The notes beneath the pieces are model-generated. The model saw only the letters and a list, made by a program, of their open reading frames with translations. It was not told the origin of the DNA and did no database searches. A stretch of 64,000 bases of DNA from Ectocarpus siliculosus. Lineage: Eukaryota; Sar; Phaeophyceae; Ectocarpales; Ectocarpaceae. A program made the translations under genes and the position numbers. Of this stretch, positions 12,701 through 25,100 are shown piece after piece (position 1 is the first letter of the stretch; every line of letters starts with the position of its first letter). The stretch is from positions 6,912,003 through 6,976,002 of the forward strand of contig FN649741.1 in assembly GCA_000310025.1 (NCBI GenBank). Reading direction: 5' to 3'.

Positions 12701-14348
12701 TGGCACTTAAGGGGCAAGAGGAGAACATGCTACTATTCAGGGCAGTGCCACGTCGGGTTAAGATTGTGCCAAGAGATTTTGATGGCGCTACATCGGCAGT
12801 TCCGCTACTCAAGTTGCCACCATATCGGGCCACCTACTTGTAGTGAACGACGAAAAAGGACGGGTTTCCGAAGAGTGCATCTTCCTGTACATGACAACGA
12901 ATGGCAATTTTCCAGAGTACATGGTCTCTTCAACGACAACAAACAAGGTAGTTAATCCCTGGTCTACTTCCTGCTGATTGTCGTTCGTCGCCGGTGTTTA
13001 CTGTTCAGGTGCAAACCCAGGTGGAGCAGATAGACGAGAAGCACAACGTGAGCGGAAAACTCGCTGCGGTCGCCTTCACCGCGCAGGCGAAAGTCCAAGA
13101 GGTCAACACCAAGTGAGTCGCCAGGTTCCCTTTCGCTTTGTAACCTTCCACGTTTTCGGACGTCCTTCCACGTCCGAAAACGAGTCGAACCCCAAGGATA
13201 CCAGTGACGACAGCGACCGCCAGGGTGGTAGTAGCGAGGAGGAGGGCCAGCTGGTTCGAGGACGATTGATCCCCTCTTCTCACAGGGGAGAGAGTCGAAG
13301 CGTTAGGGATGTTGCTTGTATCATGATTTTCTTTTTTTGGTCTCAAGGATCGCCCCCGCTGCTTCTTGTGTGTCGGGGTTGCCCTGCGGTGCAGGCTCAA
13401 GGTGTCTGAGACCGCGTCGAAGTGGGCACACTCAGCCAAGGAATCGACCGATAAGGTAAAGCCATTGGTCTTCTCCTCGTGCCAGTTGTGTTGTTTTGCT
13501 TCTCCTCTCCGGTGCCACCCCCGTTTGCTGTATTGCTGCAGACCCCCAGCGTTACCTCCCCCCTTTGCCTGTTGGAGCGGAGCAGAACCGACCGCGGTGT
13601 TAACCCCCCTCTATCGTCGAGTAAAAAGTGGGTGTTCGTTTTTTTTGTTCCTCCGGCGGGCTGGACACGATATAGCCCTTTCGGCCGTCACGCTCTCCCG
13701 ACCGTTCGGTAGTGCTGGATGGGTTAGCGGTTCGACATATCCTCTTGGTTGCTCAGAATAAGTATGTAGAACGGAGTGTGGTCTCTGTGCTACAATCACG
13801 GTAGCTTGGGATAAGACTGATCGGGCTTGTTTGTTTAGTTCCTGAATGAACGCTTGCAAACGCTAGATGCGATGGGCGAAGCGCTCCAAGGCACTGAGTA
13901 GAATGCTGGAGGTCCTGTATTTGCTATGCAGTCCTGCTCGGAGCGGGAAAAGAGACTTGTACGATTACGAGAAATATTTGGGCCGTCGAGAGATGGCCAC
14001 CTTCAACGCTTGATCAAGCGCGCACTACAGTACACACCACTCACACCGCGACTGCTAGTAGGCCAGGCTCACGCTCAGCACCGTGCCCGCACCCGCACCC
14101 TATACCCGCAGGCCCTCGAGAGCAACCCCCGCGTCGCCGCCGGCGTCCACCAAGCAGGGGATGCCATCGGCAGCCTCGTAAAAAGCGTAAGCGGGTTGGC
14201 GCACCAGGCCATGGGGCAGCCGCAGGAGATGGCAGGCCCGGTACCCCCGGTACCCCCGTCCGCAGTTCCGGCAAACACCGCCGGCGGGACCTTCGGGATT
14301 TCGGAGTCGGACACGAGCGCGGGGGCCCCGCCGACGAAGCCCGTCTAA
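9708..14348 (+). CDS. RRM-domain protein similar to plant BPA1/Vip1-like proteins
   Basis: Exons 9708-9830, 10470-10524, 11048-11109, 11729-11843, 12388-12518, 13009-13112 and 13395-13455 join in phase (651 bases). A further exon starts at 13839 and the last runs from about 14112 to the TAA at 14346-14348, giving roughly 310 residues. The first four exons build one RNA-recognition motif: RNP2-like ILVQGLPL, helix 1 and strand 2 in VFSAYGEISKLLL, RNP1-like RAVLVFADV, and a final strand in NGRDILGANCSVSLA. The C-terminal half has the helical repeats seen in plant BPA1-like proteins (RLFDEKLGVSSTAKSIAAK, then QVEQIDEKHNVSGKLAAVA). Plant relatives are small RRM proteins, one of which binds the lipid-transfer protein ACD11; that role is not shown here. 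The 3' end of the 13839 exon is unresolved: the frame meets TAG at about 13896-13898 and the only phase-compatible join uses a GC donor. The start ATG at 9708 lies within an open frame and an upstream exon is possible. Confidence 0.8.
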
Positions 14349-15697
14349 GCCCGTCCCCCACACACCTTCTTTTCATTGCTTGCATCTCTACGTAGCTTTT
14401 TCAGTGTCTTTGTGGAAGTTGTGTAGCTTTCCCGTTCCGTGCGTGATGATTTGAGTTTTTTAGTCCCTTCTTGCTTTCTCTGTCGTCTTGCAGTCCATGT
14501 GTTTTTGTGTTTTTCGCGGCGGAGACAAGCCGTCGGATAGCTCATCGAAGGGGGCTGCCGGGAGGCACGGGATACCCCCATACAGGTCGCCACATCTCGG
14601 GATGGTGGTTTATTTTGTTGCTGCGTGCGGCGGTGGGGCCTCTGTTGTCTTTTCCGTCGACGCCGAGTGTGAGTCGTCGCCAACCTACTTGGTTTTTTTC
14701 GTATCAGCGTGTCTGGGGGTTACACCCACCCTGTTGCCGTGGTGTTGTGATGTCATGTCGAAGAGCACGCAGTTTCCTAGACCTTCGGCGAAAGGGTGCG
14801 GTTCCTTTCGGCAAGTATTTTTCGCCCCAAGAAACTAGCGGGTATGGTGCGAGTACCCACTGAAAGGCGGAGTTACAGGCGGCCGAGGACAGTCATCTCA
14901 GGAAAAGTTTTTGGTTGTGTAGGTTGTGGAAGATGGGGCTGGTTTGGAACACTGGGCGACAAGTTTTTTTTTTTCTTCGTCGTTGCTTTGACGGCAGGTT
15001 GGACTGATTTTGACACGCCCGTGTGGTCTGTGCTTGATGGACCCCGGGCACTGAGTCGAGGTCCATTTGCTGCCTTTGTGGAGCGCGCTTTCGTTTTCGT
15101 GTTGGGAGGCTTTGGTCGTTCATCTTCTTGTGTGTAACGATATTTATCGGTTTGTAATTAAGTGGCCTTGGATACTATTTTGGGGATGATAAAAAAAGTT
15201 CCGGAGGAAGGATCGCCTCTTCCCTATACACGAAGTTAAATGCGCAGAGAGGCCGGTCTTGAATTTATTCACGCACGCGATGATGTTGGAAGTCGATCAT
15301 CATTACTGCAGAGTCACGTTCGTCAGTCAAGAAACACTCAAGCACCACCCATGTTTTTGTTCGACGATCTGTGATGTAGGACCGACCACAAAGCTAAAAA
15401 AGGGGGAAGGTTGATCATGCGCCCTCCCACAAGCAACGAACCGAAATAAGCGGTGCTCTTCTTCCTAGACAAAGCCGAGTGAACCGCCCTCATAGTTGAA
15501 ACCCCGGTGGCCCGTTGACAGCTATCCCCGTGGCGTTCTTTTGGATGTGAGGATCTGTGATATGGGACCGAACACAAGACTACAACGGGGATGATTTGAC
15601 CATGCGCCCTTCCACGAGCAACAAGCTACAAAAGCCGTATTGTTCCCACACCAGGCTGCGAGTGAATCTCGTTCCATTGTTGAAACCCCAGTGACAG
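14349..15697. other. Intergenic region between convergent genes
   Basis: This region holds the 3' flanks of the RRM gene (plus) and the ankyrin gene (minus). I see no gene in it. The left half is G/T-rich on the plus strand. The right part contains an imperfect tandem duplication at 15366-15712. Confidence 0.6.
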
Positions 15698-15712
15698 CTA
15701 TCGCCGTGCTCT
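15366..15712. repeat. Imperfect tandem duplication, about 186-bp spacing, at the 3' end of the ankyrin gene
   Basis: Both units start with GATCTGTGAT (15366 and 15552), share an ATGCGCCCT(C/T)CCAC block and a GTTGAAACCCC block, and end in GACAGCTATC. The inner unit overlaps the last codons and stop of the ankyrin protein (TAG at 15698-15700), so the other unit is a duplicated 3' end. Confidence 0.85.
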
Positions 15713-18532
15713 CGCCCGCAGGTCGACCCTGTCCAGCAGCTCCTGCTCCCTTCGCCGGTTTTCGTCGTCCCTCTTCTTCTGGAGAGCCAGCTGCCTCTGC
15801 GCCTCGGCAGCCCTCTCCTCCCTCCGCTGCGCCTCCCGAATCCTTTCCTTGCACCTCCGGCTGTCGGTGTAGTGCAGAGCGTCTCGCCCCCTGTCATCCT
15901 TGGCATGCAAATCCGCTTTTCGCCCTATCAAAAGCTGCGGCGCCAAGGTATGGTGGAGGGGTTGTGGGCTCATCGTCAAGGGTCATGACCATCACCTGGT
16001 CCTCGGGAGGGAGGTGGTGGAAGCTTTGCCTCAGCAAGTGCCTGGTTTTTTGGGCGGGCGAGCGAAGACACAGCGTATGTCTGCCTCGTGTCTACATCCG
16101 ACAAGACGCAACCTTGTCTTTTCCCCTGACCGACAACAGCCTATTTTCACTCCCGCCCCGACACACCAACCAACAGCGGTGAGGGTGACGGCGTTCTTGG
16201 CCTGTCCTTGCCGGAATAAGGAAAAAACGAAAAAACTGCCTGCCCTCCATGGCGGGCTCAGACCAGTACGATCTCAGAACGCCTTACCCGCGCCGTCTAT
16301 AGGAGAAGCCCCGTCGTAAGCAGTTCCATTGTTCTGGCGAAATAAATCACCCGCGGGCTAGATACACTCTTCATGTGAGTTAGTTGTCAACCCACGAAAT
16401 AACGAAAAACGCAAAAGGTGGGAAAGCAGACAATCATGAAGTCGTTGTTTTTTCTCACCTCAACAATGACGGCTCGCTCCTCCTTGGCAGCCAGGTGTAG
16501 GGGACGATGCCCTTTGGGACCTATTGCGCCGATGTCGGCGTGGTGGTCCAGCAGGAGTGTTGCGGCCTTCTCGTACCCGCTAGCGCAAGCCATGTGCAGG
16601 GGTCGCGTGAGCCCGTCAGGCATCGTGGCCTCGACGTCGCACCTGCGAATAAGGTTGCCACACACCCCATGTTGTTGTCACACGTCGTGTGGGTCGGTGT
16701 TGAGCGGTCTTGGTCTACTCGAAAGCGGCGTGCCTGGCAAAGCTGTGGGGGTTAGGAGCGATCGACCCACGCCGACAAAGGCATGACTGCACGCGGTCGA
16801 AAAAATGTCGTCGCTGTGAAAAAACATAAGTTTTCATTAGATTGACGAAGCCAGACCTGTCAAAAGTGAGGTGCTCGAGCTTTGAAAATACGTTAAAGCA
16901 CATTTTCAATACTAGTTCGCTTGCGACTGGCGTCGGGCGGGCAAGCGGTCCAACGTGCGTTAACGCAACCGCGACTGATAAACCCCCGCACCCGTGCTTG
17001 AGCAACTCCCGTATGACCTCCAGCCTGTTCCTTTGGACGGCCAGGTGCAGGCTCCTCATGCCGTTCTTGTCGGCTGCCTCAACGTCCACGTTCCCTTCGC
17101 TGAGCAAGAACTTCACCACCTGCCCCCAGTTTCCGAGACACGCCACATGCAGCGGCTCGTGCATGACCTTCGCCCGGGCGCGACTGTCAGCTCCTGCCTT
17201 CTCGACCAATAACCTTGCGGAGTACATGAGGTCACAAGCATCGTCGTCCGGCGATCGCAGTGCTGAGTATGACGTGGATGGTGGTCTTCCCAAGGAGCAA
17301 AGGCGGGTGGTGCTGGCACTGAAGGAGGGCAAACAACTGAGCAATATCAGGGTTGTCTTCTTCTGGTGCTGAAATCGTAACTAAATACATGTGAGCTCGT
17401 GTCACGATACCTCCGACAGCATGTGTCTGCGTATGGGGTGAAAACTGAGCTAGCACGAGCACATTGCACAACTTCCGATCGGGGGCAGGACGCTCACAAC
17501 ACCTGTCACCCTTGGTGACTCAACAGGCAGTGTTACCCACCGAACCGCGCAGAAGTGCGTATGTCGTGCAAGCACGATGGTGAACATCGCGAGACTCTTC
17601 ATCCAACCTCCTGACATTGAACGGCGCAACTCCTGAAGTATAGCTAAAATCCGAAGTGCTTGGGGGGGGGGTACCTGACTATTTCCAGGCGGCCCCGCTC
17701 GCAAGCACGATGGAGTGGCGTCTGCTTGCGTTTCTCAGTCGCGTTCACGGTGGCTCCGAGCTCCAAAAGCCTGGACACCGTGGCGATGCTTGCCTATCGC
17801 ACGGGCGGAAACCGAAACACGTGTAGTTCAGACAGGTGGTCCGTAAAATCGACAGCATCTTCGTCCCAACGGTACACCGACGTTTCGGATACGTGGTTCT
17901 CATGGCGTAAACCTGTACTACAACAGTTTTCGTTGCTAAACTTTCCCCATTCTCCTGGATCGCACGTCGCCGAGAAAAAAAAACAATCTAGCAAGTGAGC
18001 CTAGTGAGATTTGTAGTGCGAACCGTGTTCCGCACGACGGCGACAACGGGACCTCACCGGGTTATCTCCAAAACGGCGGCGGTGGTCAACGAGAATCCTT
18101 GATCCATGTTCACGACACAACCACTGCCACCAGCGCAGACATCGACATATGAATGAAAATTCTCTATCCATGAGACGGCAGCTCACCTCCTCGCAGGCTC
18201 GATGCAACAGCGTGCGTTGCGCGGTGTCCCTGACGTCAATCGACCCGCCGATCTCCAGCAGCTTGTCAACTCCGCTCATGTTGTCGTGGCACACTTGGAT
18301 GTGCACCCGGCGTTTGAGCGACCCAAGCTCTGGCAGGGGGGTGTCGGGCCAAGAGCACGTTGAACCACCGGTGTGTTTCAGCCTACACAACACGAGCGTG
18401 GCTTGAGGTGCATATCCTGCTTAGTTCCTGGCGTTAATCTGTTACGGCCCGAACGACTCCGGGGGTGCGCCACGACATTACTTACTGGTGGGGATTCCTG
18501 TGCTACTTTATTCAAACGACGAAGTTCGTTCC

Positions 18533-18588
<56 letters not shown>

Positions 18589-20871
18589 AAATAGAGAGAT
18601 GTACATGCTGTTCGGAAGTATCCCGCGGGGCTGATCTACTGGTTGTACTTGAGCATATTCTACTGTAGTCGCAGTCTACATGAGGACGATATACCCTTGA
18701 GCTGCTCGCTTCGACGAAGCGAGTCCGCGATCTGGTTTCCTGGTTCTTGGTCACGGCAGAGATCGAATGGCGTTCTCCCGCATACGTCTTCGCTCCTGTT
18801 CATGGCCATCAGCGAAAGGAAGACTGAAGTGTTGTTTCTGCTGTTGCCAATGAACTGCCGTCTGCACCAGATGTTATCGTGGTATGGCTATGAAGAACTG
18901 ACAGGACGCATGGGTGAAGGAGTGCCTATGTCCACGTGTGTTTTGTATATTATTTCGTCCCCAATATGAAAATAGAAACTGAAAACACAACCAACTTACG
19001 GTCTTTGATGCCATAGCGTCTGCGAAGATTGGAACACGTCTTGCTGTACTGTAAGATTGGTGAGGTAACTATGATAATACATGATTCCTACGAATCTCAC
19101 TGCAAGAAATCTCATTGTGTCGGTTTTCAGGCAAGTCTGCATCTATTGAAAAACACCTGGGTTTCGAGTTTGGCACGAACGAGCGTACGCCTCTCCCTTC
19201 GCTGGGTTACCTCGGGTCTGCTCCGTTTTCCAGTAGCAGGCGGACCACCGGCGCGTGGCTTTGCCGACAAGCTAAGTGAAGCGGGGTCTCCTGGCCCCTG
19301 TTCCTTTGGTCGATTTGTGCTTGGTAGCGCAGGAGTACGCTTACGGTGTCAACATGACCCTCGTGTGAGGCGACCTGTTGTTGGTATCGGAAGAAAGTTG
19401 TAGGCAATGCACAGAATGGCGGTGGTAGTATCGCCTTGTGGTAAAATCAAAGGTGATCTCGCAGCAACTGAAGGAGCTCCGTCAAATCCTGGTATAAACA
19501 TTGCATTCACTTCACAGCAGTGAGTGGTTGAATAGCCAGCTCAGCAGTCGATTTGAACGGCCGCGGAACGCAATCAAGATAACTCAACCTGCTTATGGAC
19601 GCTCTTATGGCGAGGCCCTTCGAGTACTCTGAAATTCTCTAGGAGCATGGTCTTGACCAGAAAAGCAAGCTTCGTTTTACGGTTTCAATCCCGTGTAGAG
19701 AGTAATAATGGTCAACGGTACATACGGAGTACGTTATACATGTAATCTACAAAAGCCTACCTGGTCTATACCGCACACATATATTGTGTGCCGCCAGAGA
19801 GGAAATTACCGTCCCGAGATTAGCGACCAAGACCTGCCTACTGGCGGAGAGCAAAATTTGGTGCATCGCGCACACGCTATCTTTCCTTTTCAGTCCCTCA
19901 AGACGATTCGTCTGGTCTGAGTCGCCAAATGAAATCGTCGCTACAATGTTAGTGTTGTTGTTGTTGTTGTTGTTGTTGTCTTCACATTAAAAACCGTTCC
20001 GTTCTCTCTGCGCAGTACCTCCTTCTGTCCGTACTAGTCTAATACTTGACGGGGTCGATCCCGTGGACACAGGTTAACTTGCCCAAAAAAGGTATACGAA
20101 AATAAAATGGACCCGAGGGGTCCGCAAGCCAATAAAAGTCAACAACAGATAGTCTAGGCCACTCCGCTCGCCTCTACACTCTATGCGAGGTAACCCTAGA
20201 TTGGAAAAAATAGAAAAAAAGAAAAGGAAAACCAAACAGAAACAGAAAGAGAAAACAGAAAAGGAAGAGAGCAGATGGAGAGAAGGGAAAGAGAAGGAGA
20301 AGACAAAATACATATTTGAATTTGGGATCATCAGGACTGCTGCGCCTGTGGGAGGCGAATGAATTATTTGGTTCGGCCGACGTGTCGAGTTGGACTCAAC
20401 ACAAGGGTCCATAAAGCACATAGGCATGTATGACTACTGTACTCTGCAACTAAACCTTTAGCGCAGGCACGTTTATATGATGAGGTACCGAAACTCCTGC
20501 TCCATACGCTGGGGAGAGGAAGTATAGGTACGTGTCTCATCACACTCGACTACTACGGCAGTGGGTGTAATGCAGTACAACGCGGACGCGTTGTGGCGCA
20601 GAATTTTAAAAGTCGCGGCACCCACGTGGAGCGCCGAATTGCCCCACTGGTCTAACCCGGGATCACCGCCACCCAAGCACCAACGCCGAACTGCTTCGCC
20701 CCCCCCGCGGGTGGCAGCGGCCTCGTGTAGGTCCCAAGAAAGGCAGCACGGGTCGTCTTTGGACGTCGTTGTGGGGGTTGGCAAGTCATCCTGGCTGAGT
20801 CGCGGTGTTCGTGTCCCGCTTGGCCAACTCCTCCTGAGGCCGGAGGAGGTAGCGGGCTCACCCCCAGGCAT
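15698..20871 (-). CDS. Ankyrin-repeat protein with C-terminal coiled coil (486 aa, complete)
   Basis: Eight minus-strand exons join in phase: 20626-20871, 19211-19374, 18695-18840, 18187-18329, 17675-17793, 16992-17213, 16459-16642 and 15698-15934 (1461 bases, 486 residues plus TAG). Ankyrin repeats run from residue 45 or so to about 430; clear cores are ETPLHLACRQSHAPVVRLLL, QTPLHRACERGRLEIVRLLV, HEPLHVACLGNWGQVVKFLL and TRPLHMACASGYEKAATLLL. Several splice sites fall inside repeats and rebuild perfect repeat cores when joined, which supports the model. The last 55 residues are rich in Arg, Glu, Gln and Ala (CKERIREAQRREERAAEAQR) and look like a single alpha-helical coiled coil. No enzymatic domain is present, so it is probably a scaffold; the partner is unknown. 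The chosen start is the ATG at 20871. An in-frame ATG further out, at 21165, lies in the transposon terminal repeat. Confidence 0.9.
18533..18595. repeat. (GA)n microsatellite in an ankyrin-gene intron
   Basis: An almost pure GA run of about 60 bases in the intron between exons 18187-18329 and 18695-18840. It reads as a CT-rich tract on the transcribed (minus) strand. Confidence 0.95.
19951..20085 (+). repeat. Dispersed (GTT)n-GTCTTCAC repeat, copy 2
   Basis: A (GTT)n run followed by GTCTTCACATTAAAAACCG and about 100 further bases (ending ACACAGGTTAACTTGCC) that match copy 4 at 61367-61490 with point differences. It lies in the ankyrin-gene intron 19375-20625. Confidence 0.75.
20206..20313. 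repeat. Polypurine tract
   Basis: About 105 bases that are nearly all A and G on the plus strand, giving a long polypyrimidine run on the transcribed minus strand of the ankyrin-gene intron 19375-20625. Confidence 0.85.
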
Positions 20872-21109
20872 ACAGTGGCTCGCAGAGTCGTAGGCTTTGT
20901 TGCTTGCTTCACCGTTGGGTGCAACCCGTTGGGTGCAACGGCGCTTGCTGTGTCGACAATCTGCGGCCCACCGTCCGTGTTGGCCATTGGCCAAAGTGTC
21001 ATGTTCAGGTCGGTTCGGAGTCGGTTCTGCTGACGTTTCGGATACGTTACACTCCCAGCAAGGTACCACCAGCAGAAAAAAATACTGGCGTATGGAAAAC
21101 CGCGGACCC
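20872..21109. promoter_or_regulatory. Upstream flank of the ankyrin gene, bounded by the MULE terminal repeat
   Basis: Only 238 bases lie between the ankyrin start codon at 20871 and the left end of the transposon at 21110. The ankyrin reading frame stays open across this flank and into the terminal repeat. Core promoter elements must be in this flank or inside the transposon. Confidence 0.5.
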
Positions 21110-21232
21110 GGGGGCGCGAATATTTGCAATCCATGGATTATAAAAGAGAACCACAGTCCAAACATCCGGACGGATCGAAACCCCGGGAAACCGCCCGGAG
21201 TGTCCCCGAAGAGGTTCTCCTCTCTCCCTCTC
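21110..21232 (+). repeat. Left terminal inverted repeat of the MULE
   Basis: About 123 bases, matching the reverse complement of 27048-27167 with a few substitutions and a short indel near the inner end. Read outward (minus strand) it carries a TTTATAAT box and an ATG at 21165-21163 that is in frame with the ankyrin gene. Confidence 0.92.
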
Positions 21233-22145
21233 AAATTCAATATTATCTCGGAGCCTGGATCTAACGCCCGTTGTCTTCGGAAGCAGAGCTCTCGTCTGCA
21301 GCAACAGCCTCAACAGTCCATACTGCCATACTGGCACATATTTCACGCCAAGGCCACCCTTCGCACCCGGGATGCCCAGGAGACGCTAGGCCTCAGAGGA
21401 ACAGGAGGACACGACGACACACAACGCCCCGTACTTAGAGGAGTGCTCGTCTCTCTCTGTGTGTGTGTCTATCCGCGTGTGGTGCTGCTGTTGTTGTGCG
21501 TTTCTGCTGCTGCAAGCAATTGTTGCTGTAGATTTTGTGAACTACATACAGCAGTATTCTTTTTTTGGTAGATATAACCTGCTGCACGGTGCTGCCGTGA
21601 TGGATGTCAGTCATCATGGGGCCGTCAAAATCTGTAGGCATCGTTTAGTTCGCACACCGCAGGCCCGCTCAACAAACTCGAGACGCGGCTCACACGGTTT
21701 TCTTCGCAGAGCACACAGGTCGACAAGCACAGATAGACGCAGAAAAAAACAAAACAGAACAATCAATATCCAACAGCGATTTGATGATAGACTGACCCCC
21801 ACCAAAAAAAGAAAGGACCTCGGATATGACCCCAACACGGCAAAAAAGGGGGCGGAAGAAAGAAAAGAAAAGGAAATGGAACAAAAGAAATAAAAACAGG
21901 ACAGGAACCAGATGGCCCCATCGAACGCTACACCGCAACAACCAAATAGACATACAAACACAAAATCGACAACATCACAGACGGCGATCGGCGCAAAAAC
22001 GCCGAAGCGAAAAATAAACAACACACCGAGCCTTGACCTGCCGCCGGGGGGGGACAAAACATCGTTCAGGCATATGCCCCGGTGACGTCGTAAACCTAGG
22101 GCCGCGTACCGCTACTCACGTACCCCAAAGTATGCAACACCGAAA

Positions 22146-25100
22146 CTAGAGTTGGGACCCCGAAGTCGCGGCTCTCTTGCTACCCCCTCTTGTGTATCTT
22201 TCTGCAGCGCCAGGTCGTCTTTTATTACTTGTCCTAGCGGGCAGGCGAACAGTTCCAGGGTTGGCCATGAAGAGAGCCGCCCCCCGCCCTCCCGTCGTTG
22301 TAGTTCCTACCCCGCCTGCTTGCACATTGACCATCGTCAGAAATTGGTCCACGAGGGCTACGGCGACTGTCGGTGAAAAGCGATCAGACAAAATACTCGC
22401 GGCTTGCCCGAGCTTCTTCGTTACGTCGGCGTACAACACTTGTCTATCCTGGTCCGTGGGCCCCTTCTCCTTCAAGTCCAACAGGACCGTCTGCACCGTC
22501 TGGCTGCTCCCAACGAAAGACTTCCACCTCCCGCTGCATCCCCCCACCCCCTCTCCCTCTCCCTCTCCCGCCGCCCCGTCCACTTCTCTCGCAGCGTGGC
22601 GGTTGGATACCACCCACCGAGGGCGGGCGACATCCGGCCAGTCCTGCTGCGGTGTTCCCCTCGCCTTTTCCGTCAGCCAGTGCTCGTGCAGGAGGCCTAC
22701 GTGGAATCTGAATCGGGGGCTGTACATCATCGCCGCCCACACATGGCGACAAAATAGCCTGAGAGTTTGGAGTGTGCGGCACTGGCAGAGATGGCTACCG
22801 TCGGAAAAGAGCAAGACGAGGTAGTCGAAGGCCTTGTCATCACGCTGCTCGTGAATCCCGAAGACGTAAATGGCGTCGCAAAGCTTGTCCTCGATGTACT
22901 CGAACGTGCGCCCCGAAGCTGCCGCGCGTTCTGGTCCATCCACCTCCCCACCACCCATCTGGCAAAACGTGATGGCCGCGGTCATCTCTTGCTCCATGAA
23001 CCGCCGCGGCCAGCCCGCGATGGAGAACTCGCAGGACTCGAGCACACTCTTGAAAGCGGTCGCTGGTGGAGCCGCCATCCGATTAGGCGGCAGATGGTCG
23101 ATTGCGTCACGCAGCATGGCGGCATCCTTCTGGGAACAGATGATGCCCGAAAAGTTACTTCGCCACGTCCAAAAGCGAGGAGCGCGAGTTGCACCTATCC
23201 CTGATGAGGGCGTTTTGGCCTGTTTGTGTGTGCGGCGGACAAACACGCAAGAAGCGACACACAAACCAAACCGTAGGTTAGTGATTGGTGTCATCAGACA
23301 TCGTTGAAGTCGCAGTACGCCAAACGACTGAAAGAGAAGCCTATGACTTGACGCACCCATCGCCACAGATGTATGTACACGTGAGCCGGACGATCGCAGT
23401 GCACCGACCAAGTACATCAATCCCGAACAACAGGGGCCGGACAACAGCCACATGTTTCGAAGAGGTCGTAAACATTAGCGTCATGTAGGGAGTTGTTTAC
23501 TGGTCATCCACTGACGGCGTACGATAAATTCGTCCAGAAGCACTCACCAATGGCATAGTAAATAGGGGGCAAGGAAGATAGCCGCCCCCAACCCCCTACA
23601 GACGTAGAAAAACTCCCAAAAACAACGACAACGCTATATGCGCTGTCGTTCTCGAACAAAACGCTCATGATGGCAGATGACGCATACACGCACCTTCAAC
23701 TCTTGATGTCGTCCACGAACCCACGGAGAACACCAGGGGCGACACATATTCCGCCCACCGTGCACGGTCGTCATATACTACTTGCATGTACTTCTCCGCC
23801 TTCGGGTACTTTTCGATGAGGGCGTTGAACTTCCGTTCGAACTTCGCCAATGACAGCTGCTGACGCACACACCTGAACTCGTCCATGAAAGGCTGCGGAA
23901 AACACAAACGACGTGGGCCGGGTGGGTGTTGCGTGAGTTGGGGCCTTTGCGATATGGGCTACCGGTCTGTACGATTGACTGCCACCAACAACCCCGTACA
24001 CTTCGTTAGCGCTAAGGCGAGACGAGGAGAGGGTTGAAAAAACTCAGCGACATACCATTGGTGCTTACAACCTGCTGCTGCTGCTGCTGCTTTTTCTGTG
24101 TGCACTGGACGTCGTGAGGTATGTTTCCGTCGAAGCCGAGGTCGTCTCCGCATCACGGTCTACGCAGAGACGCTGGATATCACTCTTCCAAGTAGGCGAC
24201 ACTGATCCATGACAACGCACCAACTCGCACAGGGGATACAAGCGGGAGTGGGGGAGGGGGGCTAGAGTGGGCAGCGTACGTCGCGCGACCAGGACAATAC
24301 GAGAGGCCAGACTAACCACGCCAACACACACAGTAGAGCGCACCTTCATGTACCCACCAAGGACTTTAGCGAGGGCCTTGATAACGTTCTGGTTGAGGTG
24401 CCATAAATTGCGCCTCGCCAGCGCGTCCGGGAACACCTCTCGCACCGCCGCCGTCATCGCCGCGTCCGCGTCCTGGATGAAGGTATCCGGCTGCTTCCCG
24501 CGAGACTCCAACGCACTCTTCAACATCCACAGGAAAGTGTCCGTTGTGGTGTCGGCCGTTATGCTTTGGCCGACGATCCGCGTCCGATACTCCGAATCGA
24601 CGACAGCGAGCACACCGAGAGGCATACGGTATCTGTTCTTGACAGCGGTGTCGTCGTAGAGCGCAACGTGACCGTACCGATTCCAAAGCGCCACCTGCGT
24701 ATTCGGAGCATGACGTCGAAGGGGATCGAGAGCACTTAATTGTGGGTGTGACGTGTGTTGGACGCGTCACAACGCACCCCCACCCCTTGCCTACGGCGTG
24801 CTTTCGGTCAGACGTCCTACATTTGCGGACGGCGAAGCGGTACGTGCGAGATGCTAAAATGAAAGCAAACCTTCCGGCTGGGGAATATTCGTATGGGGCA
24901 CAACGACCGGCGACCTACCTGCTCTCTCGTTTGCCACCAGATGTGCGTCAGGCGGCCGCTGTCATCCATCTTGATCTCGCACACTCCGCCGTCGGCCGTC
25001 GCGGCCATGACCTGAAATTGCAACATGTTAAGCGCCCGGAAACATCGAGGGCATCAGCGCAAAACCACGACGACGGCACGGCACACATTTTTTACCTCCA

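Noticed and set aside
19660-19710. Possible tRNA T-arm (GGTTTCAATCCC)
   Set aside because: No cloverleaf partner arms or A box could be found upstream at the right spacing.
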